Shown in pieces: positions 43,244-52,197 of a stretch of DNA of 64,000 nucleotides. Positions within the stretch are counted from its first letter, which is position 1, and each line of letters begins with the position of its first letter. The notes beneath the pieces were generated by a model. That model ran no database searches, was not told where the DNA came from, and saw only the letters and a list, made by a program, of their open reading frames with translations. A program made the position numbers and the translations under genes. Location of the stretch: positions 1 to 64,000 of the forward strand of contig JADGFI010000026.1 in assembly GCA_016743945.1 (NCBI GenBank), written 5' to 3'. The stretch comes from Desulfobacteraceae bacterium (GTDB lineage Bacteria; Desulfobacterota; Desulfobacteria; Desulfobacterales; Desulfobacteraceae).

Positions 43244-43816
43244 TTAATTCCTGGTTATAATTCCTAGGGTTTCGTTTTTAATTTCTTCAATGGTAACATG
43301 ATGATTGGTATATATGCACAGGTCACCTGCTATTTTCATGGCCTTTTCAACAATTTTTCGGGGAGAATAATCGGTATTCTCAATCAGAGCAATGGCGGCC
43401 GACTGGGCAGATGTGCTGCCGGATCCAATACTGATGACACCGTCATCGGGCTCAATCACATCCCCGTTCCCGGACAATAAATAAGTATTTTCCTTGTCCG
43501 CTGCAATCATCATGGCCTCAAGGCGTCGCAAATATTTATCGGTTCGCCAGTCCCTTGCCAATTCCACACAGGCCCGGGTGAGACTCCCGTTATACCGCTC
43601 CAGTTTTTCTTCCAGTTTTTCCGAAAGGGTCAGGGCATCGGCAGTGGCACCGGCAAAGCCTGTGATAATTTTATCATTGTATATTCTTCTAACCTTTTTG
43701 GCCTTGTGCTTTGTCACAATGTTCCCCAGGGTTACCTGGCCGTCTCCAGCCACAACAATGGACGCCTTCCCGCGCAATGCCAGGATGGTGGTACCATGAA
43801 ATATTTCTATACTCAT
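43244..43816 (-). CDS. hslV: ATP-dependent protease peptidase subunit HslV
   Basis: Threonine peptidase of 190 residues. The conserved active N-terminus TTILALRGK is preceded by an eight-residue propeptide (MSIEIFHG), so maturation by cleavage before the first Thr is expected. AGDGQVTLGN, GFAGATADALTL and GSGSTSAQSAA are standard for the beta-type proteasome fold. It pairs with hslU directly downstream. Confidence 0.95.
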   Translation of the reverse strand: MSIEIFHGTTILALRGKASIVVAGDGQVTLGNIVTKHKAKKVRRIYNDKIITGFAGATADALTLSEKLEEKLERYNGSLTRACVELARDWRTDKYLRRLEAMMIAADKENTYLLSGNGDVIEPDDGVISIGSGSTSAQSAAIALIENTDYSPRKIVEKAMKIAGDLCIYTNHHVTIEEIKNETLGIITRN

Positions 43817-43838
43817 ACTATTTTAACTCCTTGGTGTT

Positions 43839-44780
43839 CTAACTCCTTGGATGTGCCTTGTCATATACCTGCATCAACCGGTCCATACTCACATGGGTAT
43901 AAACCTGGGTGGTTGACAGGCTGGCATGGCCCAATATTTCCTGGATTCCCCTTAAATCGGCACCGGAATCCAGCATATGGGTTGCAAAAGAATGACGCAG
44001 GGTATGGGGTGATACAGGAACACTCAACCCGCATTCATTTACAATTTTAGCCAGTATCCGTCCAATAGACCGGATACTCAGCCTTGAATACTGCTTGTTC
44101 AAAAATACCGGGGCAATGGGGTGATCAATCGCTTTCCGATATGCACAAATGGCATCAAGTGCCCTTTTCCCCACAGGGACCACCCGCTCCTTGCTGCCTT
44201 TTCCAAAAACTCTAATCATTTGGCTTTTAAAGTCAACATCATTCATTTCCAAACCGTGTATTTCCGAAATTCTCATGCCGGTGGAATAAAAGGTTTCAAA
44301 CATGGCCAGATTTCGCTTTTCCAGCCAGGTATCTGTTTTAATGGAATCCAATAACCGAAACAAATCATCAATATTCAAGAACCTGGGAATGGTTTTTTCA
44401 AGCTTTGGAAAGGGGATGGTATCGGCCGGATTCATATTTATAAGGCCTGCTCTGACAAGGAAATCAAAAAAAGATTTCAGGGCGGACAATCGTCTGGAAA
44501 TAGTGCGTTTACTTTTTTGACGCTTGACCTGGCCGGACAAATATTTACGGACCCCGTTTTTGTCCAGTTCCAGGATTCTGGCAAGAAATAAGTACTGATT
44601 CTCCAGGGTATCCAGTCCATCAGGATCTTTTGGGTCCGTCTGGGACTCTAAAAAAAAACCGATAAAATCCAGAATATCGGACCGATACGCCCTTAGGGTA
44701 TGAAGAGAATATCCTTTTTCCGCATCAAGGATCTCAATAAAAGAATCCAGTATTCCACCAGATTTCTTGTGTGACATCAT
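43839..44780 (-). CDS. Tyrosine recombinase, XerC/XerD type
   Basis: Recombinase of 313 residues with an N-terminal SAM-like core-binding domain (about 8-110) and a catalytic domain. The active residues are apparent: R in TGMRISEI, the HTLRHSFATHML box, HASLSTTQ, and the nucleophile Tyr in TQVYTHV. Position just before hslV-hslU is typical of chromosomal XerC, the dimer-resolution enzyme, so it is unlikely to be a phage integrase. Confidence 0.9.
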   Translation of the reverse strand: MMSHKKSGGILDSFIEILDAEKGYSLHTLRAYRSDILDFIGFFLESQTDPKDPDGLDTLENQYLFLARILELDKNGVRKYLSGQVKRQKSKRTISRRLSALKSFFDFLVRAGLINMNPADTIPFPKLEKTIPRFLNIDDLFRLLDSIKTDTWLEKRNLAMFETFYSTGMRISEIHGLEMNDVDFKSQMIRVFGKGSKERVVPVGKRALDAICAYRKAIDHPIAPVFLNKQYSRLSIRSIGRILAKIVNECGLSVPVSPHTLRHSFATHMLDSGADLRGIQEILGHASLSTTQVYTHVSMDRLMQVYDKAHPRS

Positions 44781-45352
44781 GGGAAAAGCCCTAGCGATTG
44801 CATCACCTGCTGTATGTCTTCCCAGACCTTCCGCTTTAAAACAGGCTGCGCGAGCAGGGCCGACGGGTGGTAAGTGGGCATCACCGAAATCCCGTTATAG
44901 GGTTGAAACTTTCCCTGGAATTCTTCCATGGGGGCGTTGATATTCAACAATAGGTGACCCGCCCGCTGCCCCAGAGTAATCAAAATTTTGGGTGATATTT
45001 GTTTAATCTTTGCATGGATGGAATCTGCATCCGATGCATTGCAAATGAACACCGATTCAGGTGTCAAGTGCATGGCATTTAAAATTTTGGCGAGCAGTCC
45101 CCCTCTTTTCCCGTTAAAAAAAGAGCCTTCACTGTCAATAAAAAACAGGTCGGCATTTTTCGGACCCTGAAACAAAAAGGAAACGGCCTTTTTCCCTGGC
45201 TTGCCCCAGCTGTCCATGATATTTTGGCTCGCTTGGGAAAGGGTCAAATCTGTATTTCCCAATACGCTTTGATGGGCGATATACTGGGAAAAGTCCTGGA
45301 TGGTTCTGATAAATTCCGAAGCAACAGACTGAATGGTATCGATTTCCCCCAT
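44777..45352 (-). CDS. Uracil-DNA glycosylase superfamily protein with altered catalytic motif
   Basis: A 191-residue protein resembling family 4 uracil-DNA glycosylases in fold: ILITLGQRAGHLLL and TYHPSALLAQPVLKRKVWEDI match the family's second half (the HPSxLL motif). The first catalytic motif, GE(A/G)PG in active enzymes, reads FFIDSEGS here, and the four cysteines that hold the family 4 iron-sulfur cluster are missing (only one Cys in the protein). So DNA repair activity is doubtful; it could be a divergent glycosylase or a protein of new function. Its stop and start overlap xer and nearly touch coaBC. Confidence 0.65.
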   Translation of the reverse strand: MGEIDTIQSVASEFIRTIQDFSQYIAHQSVLGNTDLTLSQASQNIMDSWGKPGKKAVSFLFQGPKNADLFFIDSEGSFFNGKRGGLLAKILNAMHLTPESVFICNASDADSIHAKIKQISPKILITLGQRAGHLLLNINAPMEEFQGKFQPYNGISVMPTYHPSALLAQPVLKRKVWEDIQQVMQSLGLFP

Positions 45353-45355
45353 GGC

Positions 45356-46555
45356 CTATCCTGTTTGTTCAATAATGGTATCCAACAGAATATGGGCAAC
45401 CTTTTCCTTGTCCATCAGGGGAATATCCTTTGAACTGCCGTCTTTTAAGAAAAGCTTCACCTTGTTGGTATCGGTTTTAAACCCTGAATCATCTGCTCCC
45501 ACTATATTGGCGGCAATCATATCCAGGTTCTTTTTTTTCATTTTGATAAGGGCATGTCGTTCAAGATCATTGGTTTCTGCGGCAAATCCGACCAAAAATT
45601 GGTCCTCGGTTTTAAGTTTACCCACCTGTTTGAGAATATCCATATTCTCAGTCATGGGTAGGGTCAACGCCTTTGAATCTATGCTCTTTTTGATTTTGAG
45701 AACACGGGTATCCACAGGTCTGTAATCTGCCACAGCAGCCACCTTGATGATAATGTCGGCAGCCTCAAGATGCGAAAAAACAGCCCGGCCCATTTCATCA
45801 CAACTTTCCACCCGGATGCAGTCAACGCCCACCGGTGGATTAAGGCTGACGGGTCCTGAGACCAGGGTGACATTGGCTCCCCTTTTTTCAGCAGCCCTGG
45901 CAATGGCGTATCCCATTTTACCCGAGGAATGATTGCTGATGTATCGGACAGGATCGATGGCTTCAAGGGTGGGACCGGCGGTAATGAGGACCTTTTTTCC
46001 CAAAAGATCTTTTGGGGCCATCACTGCGCAAAGCCTGTCAAGAAGAAACCAGGGTTCCGGCAATCGACCCGTTCCAACGGTTTTACACGCCAATACCCCG
46101 GCATCGGGATCAATGATATGGATGCCATCCTGTTCCAGGATGTCCAGGTTTCGTTGGACACGAATATTCTGGTACATGTCCGTATTCATGGAAGGACAAA
46201 TCATTATAGGACTTGTGACCGCCAGCATTGTCGTTAGAAGTGCATCATCGGCAATACCACAGGCCAGTTTTCCAATAAAATTGGCAGTGGCCGGAGCCAC
46301 CAGTGCAGCATCAACACTTGTGGCAATATCAATGTGGGTGACCGAACTCTGGGTATCCTTCCACAAATCTGTCAGCACCTGATTTTCACTCAAGACCTCA
46401 AAGGTGGCTTTCCCGACAAATTGCAGGGCAGCAAGGGTCATTGCCACATGGACATTGGCCCCGGCCTTTTTGAGCAGGCGTAACAATTCCACGGATTTGT
46501 AGGCAGCAATACCGCCTGTCACCCCGAGAAGAAGATGGGAATCTTTTAACACCAT
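45356..46555 (-). CDS. coaBC: Bifunctional phosphopantothenoylcysteine decarboxylase/synthetase
   Basis: Makes 4'-phosphopantetheine precursor in coenzyme A synthesis. The protein of 399 residues consists of the CoaC flavoprotein domain (about 1-185; GGIAAYKSVEL, PATANFIGKLACGIADD, PSMNTDMY) and the CoaB synthetase domain (about 190-399; LITAGPTLEAIDPVRYISNHSSGKMG). It starts at the last base of the lipoprotein gene's stop codon. Confidence 0.95.
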   Translation of the reverse strand: MVLKDSHLLLGVTGGIAAYKSVELLRLLKKAGANVHVAMTLAALQFVGKATFEVLSENQVLTDLWKDTQSSVTHIDIATSVDAALVAPATANFIGKLACGIADDALLTTMLAVTSPIMICPSMNTDMYQNIRVQRNLDILEQDGIHIIDPDAGVLACKTVGTGRLPEPWFLLDRLCAVMAPKDLLGKKVLITAGPTLEAIDPVRYISNHSSGKMGYAIARAAEKRGANVTLVSGPVSLNPPVGVDCIRVESCDEMGRAVFSHLEAADIIIKVAAVADYRPVDTRVLKIKKSIDSKALTLPMTENMDILKQVGKLKTEDQFLVGFAAETNDLERHALIKMKKKNLDMIAANIVGADDSGFKTDTNKVKLFLKDGSSKDIPLMDKEKVAHILLDTIIEQTG

Positions 46556-47055
46556 TATTCGGACAACTCCGTCTGGGTCATTTCTTGGCCTGTATTTCCC
46601 ATTGTGGGAGCCACCCCGATCTCAACATAGGTATAGACCTGGGAATCTCTGATGGTGATAACGGCACACCGGGATGTTTTTGCAAACACCATAATAGTGG
46701 TTCCAGGTGATTTTATTTTGCTGACCACATTCCAATTGTCTTTAACCATATTGTTGCTAAAAAAATTAAACAAAGAGGTGGAATCCACCCTTCCCTTTAA
46801 AGCAAGAATACCGGATCGATACCCCGGAGTGGAGACCACAACGGTTCGATCCTTATTGATCTTAAGTTCCATTGGCACCAGGATATCTTCAAAATCATGG
46901 TAAACAGCCGTTGTTTTTTTAGATTTTTCCTCGGGAGAATGAGTCGTTTCAGGTGTTGCAGAATCTGTATTTCCAAAACAGCCATAAATACTTGTGGCCA
47001 GAAAAAATCCCAGTCCAAGTAAAAGCAAGCGCATTCGATATTTATTTGTTTTCAT
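46555..47055 (-). CDS. Conserved lipoprotein of unknown function
   Basis: A protein of 166 residues with a lipobox (TSIYGC, C26), a Ser/Thr/Lys-rich linker, and a compact domain starting DILVPMELKINKDRTVVVSTPGYRSGI. The pattern resembles a group of delta-proteobacterial lipoproteins often found just before coaBC, without known function. It is the promoter-proximal gene of the long run of minus-strand genes ending in the tRNAs. Confidence 0.7.
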   Translation of the reverse strand: MKTNKYRMRLLLLGLGFFLATSIYGCFGNTDSATPETTHSPEEKSKKTTAVYHDFEDILVPMELKINKDRTVVVSTPGYRSGILALKGRVDSTSLFNFFSNNMVKDNWNVVSKIKSPGTTIMVFAKTSRCAVITIRDSQVYTYVEIGVAPTMGNTGQEMTQTELSE

Positions 47056-47264
47056 TATTCCTCCAATAATTCAATTTCTCTGTACATTTTATATGGGGTT
47101 TCTTCTAAAACTATTTATATAAAAAGTCAAATACCATACCATAGGATTCTATTTAAATCATTTTAAATGGGTATAATTGATCCATATACTTGACTTGGAA
47201 ACTAAAAATATATTAACATACATCATAATATAAATCGTATTCAATCCCTAAAATTCATTACCCG

Positions 47265-47301
47265 TTGATATTTTTATTGATATTTTTATTATAAATATCA
47301 A
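47265..47301. repeat. Direct 12-bp repeats with inverted copy
   Basis: TTGATATTTTTA occurs twice in tandem (47265-47276 and 47277-47288) and is followed by the inverted core AAATATCAA (47293-47301), so the second repeat and the inverted copy can form a hairpin. It lies about 45 bases before the start codon of the next gene. Further upstream TTGACT (47190-47195) with TATTAA 15 bases on is a weak promoter candidate; the rest of 47056-47346 is AT-rich and shows nothing else. Confidence 0.6.
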
Positions 47302-47346
47302 TAAGCGCATATTTACCAGAGCAACAACCCATCCGAAGGAGGTGTC

Positions 47347-47892
47347 ATGAATGATTTTTTAAGAAACCTGAGAAGCTCCCATAAAAAGGATACCCCCCCG
47401 CCAAGAAAAAATTTTGATGGCAATTATTATCCTAAAACCGAGCGAAGGACACTGGAAGACAGACGAAATATCAGTGATTTCGACAAAAGTGAAACCCTTG
47501 CACAGCACTTGGGAGATGCACTGCCTGAGATCCTGGAAAACACGACCACCCTGGCAGAACAAGTAGAAAGATTAGCCGCCACAAACGAATTGACAGCAGA
47601 ATCAAAAATCCGTCAACAAAATGCCGTTGCCGATTTTTTCAATACCCTGAATAAACTGTTAACAGAAAATACCGAAACAAACACGTCCAAAGGCCAATCC
47701 CAGAAAGTCACCGCCAGCTATGCATCCGGAACCCACTACACCAAAGACGACATCCTGTCCATCATCCGGAACATGAGAAATCAGGGAGCTACTTTTTCCA
47801 TCATTGCCGATTACTTACAAGAAAAAGGCATGCCAACCTTTTCCGGCAGAGGGGAATGGCATGCCCAAACGATTCACAGACTTTGTAAATAA
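47347..47892 (+). CDS. Uncharacterised protein with C-terminal helix-turn-helix-like domain
   Basis: A 181-residue protein. The first 60 residues are charged and probably disordered (RKNFDGNYYPKTERRTLEDRR). Residues 60-115 are helical. The end, about 132-181, reads ILSIIRNMRNQGATFSIIAD then YLQEKGMPTFSGRGEWHAQTIHRL. This resembles the 'recombinase' helix-turn-helix of large serine recombinases (IAxxLNxxGIPTxxGxxWxxxTV), so DNA binding is likely, but there is no catalytic domain. AAGGAGG precedes the ATG. The repeats directly upstream could be its own operator. Function unknown. Confidence 0.65.
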   Translation: MNDFLRNLRSSHKKDTPPPRKNFDGNYYPKTERRTLEDRRNISDFDKSETLAQHLGDALPEILENTTTLAEQVERLAATNELTAESKIRQQNAVADFFNTLNKLLTENTETNTSKGQSQKVTASYASGTHYTKDDILSIIRNMRNQGATFSIIADYLQEKGMPTFSGRGEWHAQTIHRLCK

Positions 47893-47894
47893 AC

Positions 47895-48524
47895 TTATTT
47901 CACCTTCATACCCTGAATTATAATTTTAAATGCGGTTCTCAGGGTGGATCTGACAAAATCTTTCTGGTCATTTAACAGCCGTTTGGAATCCACCCAAAGC
48001 ACAACCCCTGCATAGGAACCCCATATAACATCGGCCATGGCTGCAGGATGTTCATCAATAAAAAGACCGGTGTCAATCCCTTCCTTTACCACTGCAATGA
48101 TGGCACCATGGGCCTGGGATGAATATTTTTTTAATTGTTCCATGACTTCATCGGAAAGATTCTGCAAGGTTTCTCCGGACTGAAGATGAAACAAATTGAT
48201 CAAAATATTGGCATCATAGTCGTAGACATCGATAAATACATCCCGAAATCTCTCAATTTTTTCTTCAACAGAAATATCCTGATGTACAACTTGTTTTATC
48301 TCAGTACCCAAATGTTTTAGAATATTTATGGACAAAGAAGTATGAAGCTCTTCCTTATTTTTAAAATACAGATACAGGGTACCCGGGCTCAATTCTGCCG
48401 CAGACGCAATCTCTTCCATTGTAGCACTGTTAAACCCCTTTACAGAGAACACCTTCCGGGCCGCAGCAATGATATCGTCTCTTCTTCTCTCTTTTTCCCG
48501 CTGCTTGCGTTCATGTATACCCAT
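47895..48524 (-). CDS. TetR-family transcriptional regulator
   Basis: A repressor-like protein of 209 residues. The N-terminal HTH is clear: RRDDIIAAARKVFSVKGFNS, ATMEEIASAAELSPGTLYLY, then FKNKEELH. The ligand domain is helical. The start at 48524 is chosen because MGIHERKQREKER fits the family and AGAGGTGG precedes it; the open frame extends 27 codons further upstream. It is divergent from the CoA-transferase/GNAT gene, with a 26-bp palindrome between, so it probably controls that gene and itself in response to an acyl-CoA or related metabolite (inference). Confidence 0.88.
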   Translation of the reverse strand: MGIHERKQREKERRRDDIIAAARKVFSVKGFNSATMEEIASAAELSPGTLYLYFKNKEELHTSLSINILKHLGTEIKQVVHQDISVEEKIERFRDVFIDVYDYDANILINLFHLQSGETLQNLSDEVMEQLKKYSSQAHGAIIAVVKEGIDTGLFIDEHPAAMADVIWGSYAGVVLWVDSKRLLNDQKDFVRSTLRTAFKIIIQGMKVK

Positions 48525-48626
48525 TTCCACCTCTTTATTTTTTGAATATAATTCATAAACTATATAAATGCATCGATAAATACAAAGATCTGAAAAAAAT
48601 CGCAAGGGAAAGATACAAAAAAGCCA

Positions 48627-48652
48627 AATTAAATCATATTTATGATTTAATT
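48627..48652. promoter_or_regulatory. Perfect 26-bp palindrome, candidate TetR operator
   Basis: The left half AATTAAATCATAT (48627-48639) is the exact reverse complement of the right half ATATGATTTAATT, counted through the centre with TT as the middle pair region. Thus each half-site is AATTAAATCATA with a two-base centre. It is situated about 100 bases upstream of the divergent tetR start and 130 upstream of the CoA-transferase gene. Confidence 0.75.
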
Positions 48653-48781
48653 CATGACGGTTTTTTCCTTTTTGTATTCACTTTAAGGTTTTTTTTTACT
48701 ATCATGTCCTTGTAAACCAAGTCCTTAAAAAAGATAGTCCTTAAAAACAATTGACCGTTCAAATCAACGGAGAACGATACT

Positions 48782-50698
48782 ATGTCAAAATCAACTTACT
48801 GGGCCGACAGCTATGTGGAAAAACTTTCAAACGCAAAGGATGCCCTGCAACGTATACGCCCAGGTCAACGGGTCTTTATCGGATCCTCCTGTGGAGAACC
48901 CCAACACCTGGTCAATGAACTGTCCAAAGTCTCTGCAAGATTCACTGACCTTGAAATCGTCCGGCTTCTCAGCATCGAAAGCGGACCTTTAACCCTGATT
49001 GCCAACCAATCCCATTCCCAGCAATTTAATATCCGTTCTTTTTACCTGGGATCGGCCTCTCCAAAACTTATCAAAAAAAACCAACGGTTCATTACCCCCA
49101 TTAATCTGTCCCAGATTCCCCGATTATTTAAATCCGGACTTATGCCCCTGAACGCAGCCCTGATCCAGGCATCTCCCCCGGATGACTTCGGGTGGATGAG
49201 TCTTGGGGTATCCGTGGATATCACTCTGGCAGCCTGCGAATCGGCCGACATTGTCATCTGCCAGGTCAACCCCAATATGCCCAGGGTGCTGGGAAGAAGC
49301 TTTATCCATGTCAATGATGTGGACTATATTGTCGAGCATGAAGAAGAACTGCTCACCATCGACCCCATGCCGGAACTGGAGACAGCCAATATCATTGCCA
49401 GGCATATTACACGGCTCATAGATGACGGAGCGACCCTCCAGACAAGCCTGGGAGTCACCAATGAAGCCACCATGGTCTGTCTGGCAGAAAAAAATGATAT
49501 CGGTATTCATTCCCAATATCTTACCGACAGTATCATGCGGCTTTTTTCCCTGGGGGTTGTCACCAACAAGCGAAAGGGTTTTAATGATGGAAAACTTGTG
49601 GCAGGAAGTGCCGTGGGTTCCAACCTGCTCTATGAATTTATCGATGATAATCCATCCATAGAATTCCACCCTTCCGATTATATCAATAATCCCGCCATTA
49701 TTGCCCGTCACAATTCCATGGTCTCCTTGAATACAGCAATGGCCATTGACCTTACCGGTCAGGTGGCGGCAGATGCCCTTCCCTATAATAATTATACCGG
49801 AATAAACGGACTGCTTGATTTTACCAGGGGGGCCGCCATGTCCGAAAACGGAAAATCTATTTTAATGATGACCTCCACCTCCGACCATGGCAGGCAAAGC
49901 CGTATTGTCCCCTCTCTCTCTAACATCCCGGTGGTGGTTCCCCGGGGGGATGTCCAGTTTATTGCCACGGAATACGGAGTGGTAAACCTGTTTGGAAAAA
50001 CTCTCCAGGAACGGGCACTGGCCCTGATCAGTATTGCCCACCCCGATTTCAGGGACGAGTTGTTCGCCAAGGCCAAGGAACTGGACCTCATTGATGTGGA
50101 ACGTAAATTTAAACAGGCGACCAAGGGGGTATACCCCGTCAAATATGAACAAACCATTGAAATCAACGGATTTCCCATCACCTTCAGGCCGGCCAAACCT
50201 GTGGATCAAAGGAGCGTCCAGGAGCATTATTACACCATGAACCGGGGGGATATTGTCTCCCGGTTTTTCCACGAAAAGAAAAGCTTTGTCCACGATCAGA
50301 TCGAAACCACCTATGAAATTGATTATATCAACGACCTGACCATTGTGGCCACCATCGGAGAGCTGGGGTTTGAAAAGGTTATTGCCGTGGGAGAATATTT
50401 TAGAAACACCATCATTAATATGGCAGAAATTGCTTTTTCCGTATCCCGGGAATATCAAAGCATGGGCATTGCTCAGATTCTCCAGGCTAAACTTGCCATG
50501 GCAGCCCGAGACAATGGCATCAAAGGCCTGATCGCCTATACCTCCCCCCAGAATAAGGGAATGATCCGGCTTTTTAACAAGCTGCCCTATAGCATCAGCT
50601 CTGAAAAGGATGATGATATGATTATCTTAAATTGCCTGTTTGCAGAACCTGTGGATAAGGAAAAAGCGCCCACGGATTCGAAGACCTCCATGGGCTGA
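48782..50698 (+). CDS. Acetyl-CoA hydrolase/CoA-transferase fused to a GNAT domain
   Basis: A 638-residue fusion. The N-terminal part (about 1-190) and middle part (about 260-435) are the two halves of the acetyl-CoA hydrolase/4-hydroxybutyrate CoA-transferase fold; ATEYGVVNLFGKTLQERA carries the conserved glutamate that forms the CoA thioester. The rest (about 470-625) is a GNAT acetyltransferase domain (GEYFRNTIINMAEIAFSV, EYQSMGIAQILQAKLA). Such fusions are known, but what the GNAT domain acetylates is not. It likely uses or recycles acyl-CoA in a sulfate reducer's fatty or hydroxy acid metabolism. Control by the adjacent TetR protein is likely. Confidence 0.88.
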   Translation: MSKSTYWADSYVEKLSNAKDALQRIRPGQRVFIGSSCGEPQHLVNELSKVSARFTDLEIVRLLSIESGPLTLIANQSHSQQFNIRSFYLGSASPKLIKKNQRFITPINLSQIPRLFKSGLMPLNAALIQASPPDDFGWMSLGVSVDITLAACESADIVICQVNPNMPRVLGRSFIHVNDVDYIVEHEEELLTIDPMPELETANIIARHITRLIDDGATLQTSLGVTNEATMVCLAEKNDIGIHSQYLTDSIMRLFSLGVVTNKRKGFNDGKLVAGSAVGSNLLYEFIDDNPSIEFHPSDYINNPAIIARHNSMVSLNTAMAIDLTGQVAADALPYNNYTGINGLLDFTRGAAMSENGKSILMMTSTSDHGRQSRIVPSLSNIPVVVPRGDVQFIATEYGVVNLFGKTLQERALALISIAHPDFRDELFAKAKELDLIDVERKFKQATKGVYPVKYEQTIEINGFPITFRPAKPVDQRSVQEHYYTMNRGDIVSRFFHEKKSFVHDQIETTYEIDYINDLTIVATIGELGFEKVIAVGEYFRNTIINMAEIAFSVSREYQSMGIAQILQAKLAMAARDNGIKGLIAYTSPQNKGMIRLFNKLPYSISSEKDDDMIILNCLFAEPVDKEKAPTDSKTSMG

Positions 50699-50720
50699 TT
50701 CACTGCTATGGTTTTCGTTT

Positions 50721-52112
50721 CTACAATTTTCGTGTCAACAGGGCCACGGATTCTATGTGATAGGTATGGGGAAACATGTCCACAGGGGTAATCTCCACCA
50801 CCTCATACCGGGTGGATAGCATTTCAAGGTCTCTCGCCAGGGTGGCGGGATTACAGGAAACATACACAATTTTTGGGGCATGGATGGCCAGTACCTGACC
50901 GACCACATCCTTGTGCATTCCCACCCGGGGCGGGTCAATGATGACCACATCCGGTACCTGGGCGAGATTGGGCAGCACATCCTTGATATCCCCTTCATAG
51001 AACTCACAATTTTTTATGCCGTTTAATTGGGCATTCTTTCTGGCATCAATGACAGCTGAGGTGACAATTTCAATGCCATAGACCTGTTTTGCGTCCCTTG
51101 AGAGCCAGATGGGAATGGTGCCGGTTCCCGAATAAAGATCCAGAACCGTCTCATCACCTTTAAGATCAGCGTATTGAGCCACCTTGGCATAAAGTTTTTT
51201 ACACGCCCTTGTATTGGTCTGAAAAAAAGAGTTGGCCGATATTTTAAAACTAAACTCCCCTAACTTTTCCGTAATAAAATTTTCACCATGGATCAGGATC
51301 TCTTCTTTTTCCCTGGCCACTCCGGATAAAGAGTCGGTAATATTATTGAGAATGGAATGAATATTGGGATATTTTTCTGCCAGCAGCTTTCCTAATTTTG
51401 ATACCACTTCAAGGTTTTTATCCCGGGTTACAATATTGACCATCCACTGGTCATGGGCCACACAATGGCGCAGCATGAGAAAACGCCAGAACCCTTCATG
51501 GCTTTTAAGATTATAGGCCGACAGTCCTGATTCTTTAATAAAGGTCCGAACGTCTTCCAATATCTTATTTCCCAGGGCCGGCATGATTTCGCATTGCTTG
51601 ATATCAATGACCTTGTCAAAGGTGCCGGGCACGTGCAGCCCGATACCAAACCCCTTTTTAATGGTCTCATCCTCAAGTTCTTCGGGCATGAGCCAGCGTT
51701 GGGCAGAGCACGAAAATTCCATTTTATTCCGATACTCAAATATCGGGTCGGAAGGAATAACATCCATGACAGGAACCCCTTTTAATCTGCCGATGTGCTC
51801 AATGGATTCGGTGACATGTCTTTTTTTATATTCAAGTTGAAGATCATAGGGCAGTTCCTGCCATTTGCACCCGCCGCAATAATTACAATACCGGCATCGG
51901 CCTTCCTGTCGAAGCTTTGAGGGTTTCAAAATCTGGATCAACTTCCCCTCTGCCCAGGATTTTTTCTTTTTGGTTATTTTCACAAAGACAGTATCACCGG
52001 GCACACACCGATCAATAAACACGGGAAATCCATCCGGTTTGGCAAGCCCCTTGCCCCCAAAGGCAAGATCAATGATCTCAAGTTCATAGGTTTTTCGTTT
52101 GCTTATAGACAT
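50721..52112 (-). CDS. rlmD: 23S rRNA (uracil-5-)-methyltransferase, RlmD/RumA type
   Basis: A 463-residue enzyme adding the C5 methyl group to a uracil in 23S rRNA. It has an N-terminal TRAM domain (about 1-65), iron-sulfur cysteines in RCRYCNYCGGCKWQE, the SAM-binding DLYSGTGTIPIWLS, DPPRVGMHKDV, and the nucleophile cysteine in YVSCNPATLARD. The paralog RlmC/TrmA cannot be fully excluded, but the four-Cys cluster and TRAM domain favour RlmD-like proteins. It converges on the CoA-transferase gene 22 bases away. Confidence 0.9.
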   Translation of the reverse strand: MSISKRKTYELEIIDLAFGGKGLAKPDGFPVFIDRCVPGDTVFVKITKKKKSWAEGKLIQILKPSKLRQEGRCRYCNYCGGCKWQELPYDLQLEYKKRHVTESIEHIGRLKGVPVMDVIPSDPIFEYRNKMEFSCSAQRWLMPEELEDETIKKGFGIGLHVPGTFDKVIDIKQCEIMPALGNKILEDVRTFIKESGLSAYNLKSHEGFWRFLMLRHCVAHDQWMVNIVTRDKNLEVVSKLGKLLAEKYPNIHSILNNITDSLSGVAREKEEILIHGENFITEKLGEFSFKISANSFFQTNTRACKKLYAKVAQYADLKGDETVLDLYSGTGTIPIWLSRDAKQVYGIEIVTSAVIDARKNAQLNGIKNCEFYEGDIKDVLPNLAQVPDVVIIDPPRVGMHKDVVGQVLAIHAPKIVYVSCNPATLARDLEMLSTRYEVVEITPVDMFPHTYHIESVALLTRKL

Positions 52113-52197
52113 GTAGGTTTCATTCTTTTAAAATTATTAGGATTATTCTGCTTTCAAAAACTTGATATTATACGGGTTTAATGGCATAAAGACAAGG

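Noticed and set aside
43839..44780. Phage or integron integrase
   Set aside because: Neighbours are hslVU and coaBC, no attachment repeats or phage genes are near; XerC type is the better call.
48525..48605. Longer TetR protein starting at 48605
   Set aside because: The first 27 residues are hydrophobic and unlike the family; an AGAGGTGG site precedes the ATG at 48524.
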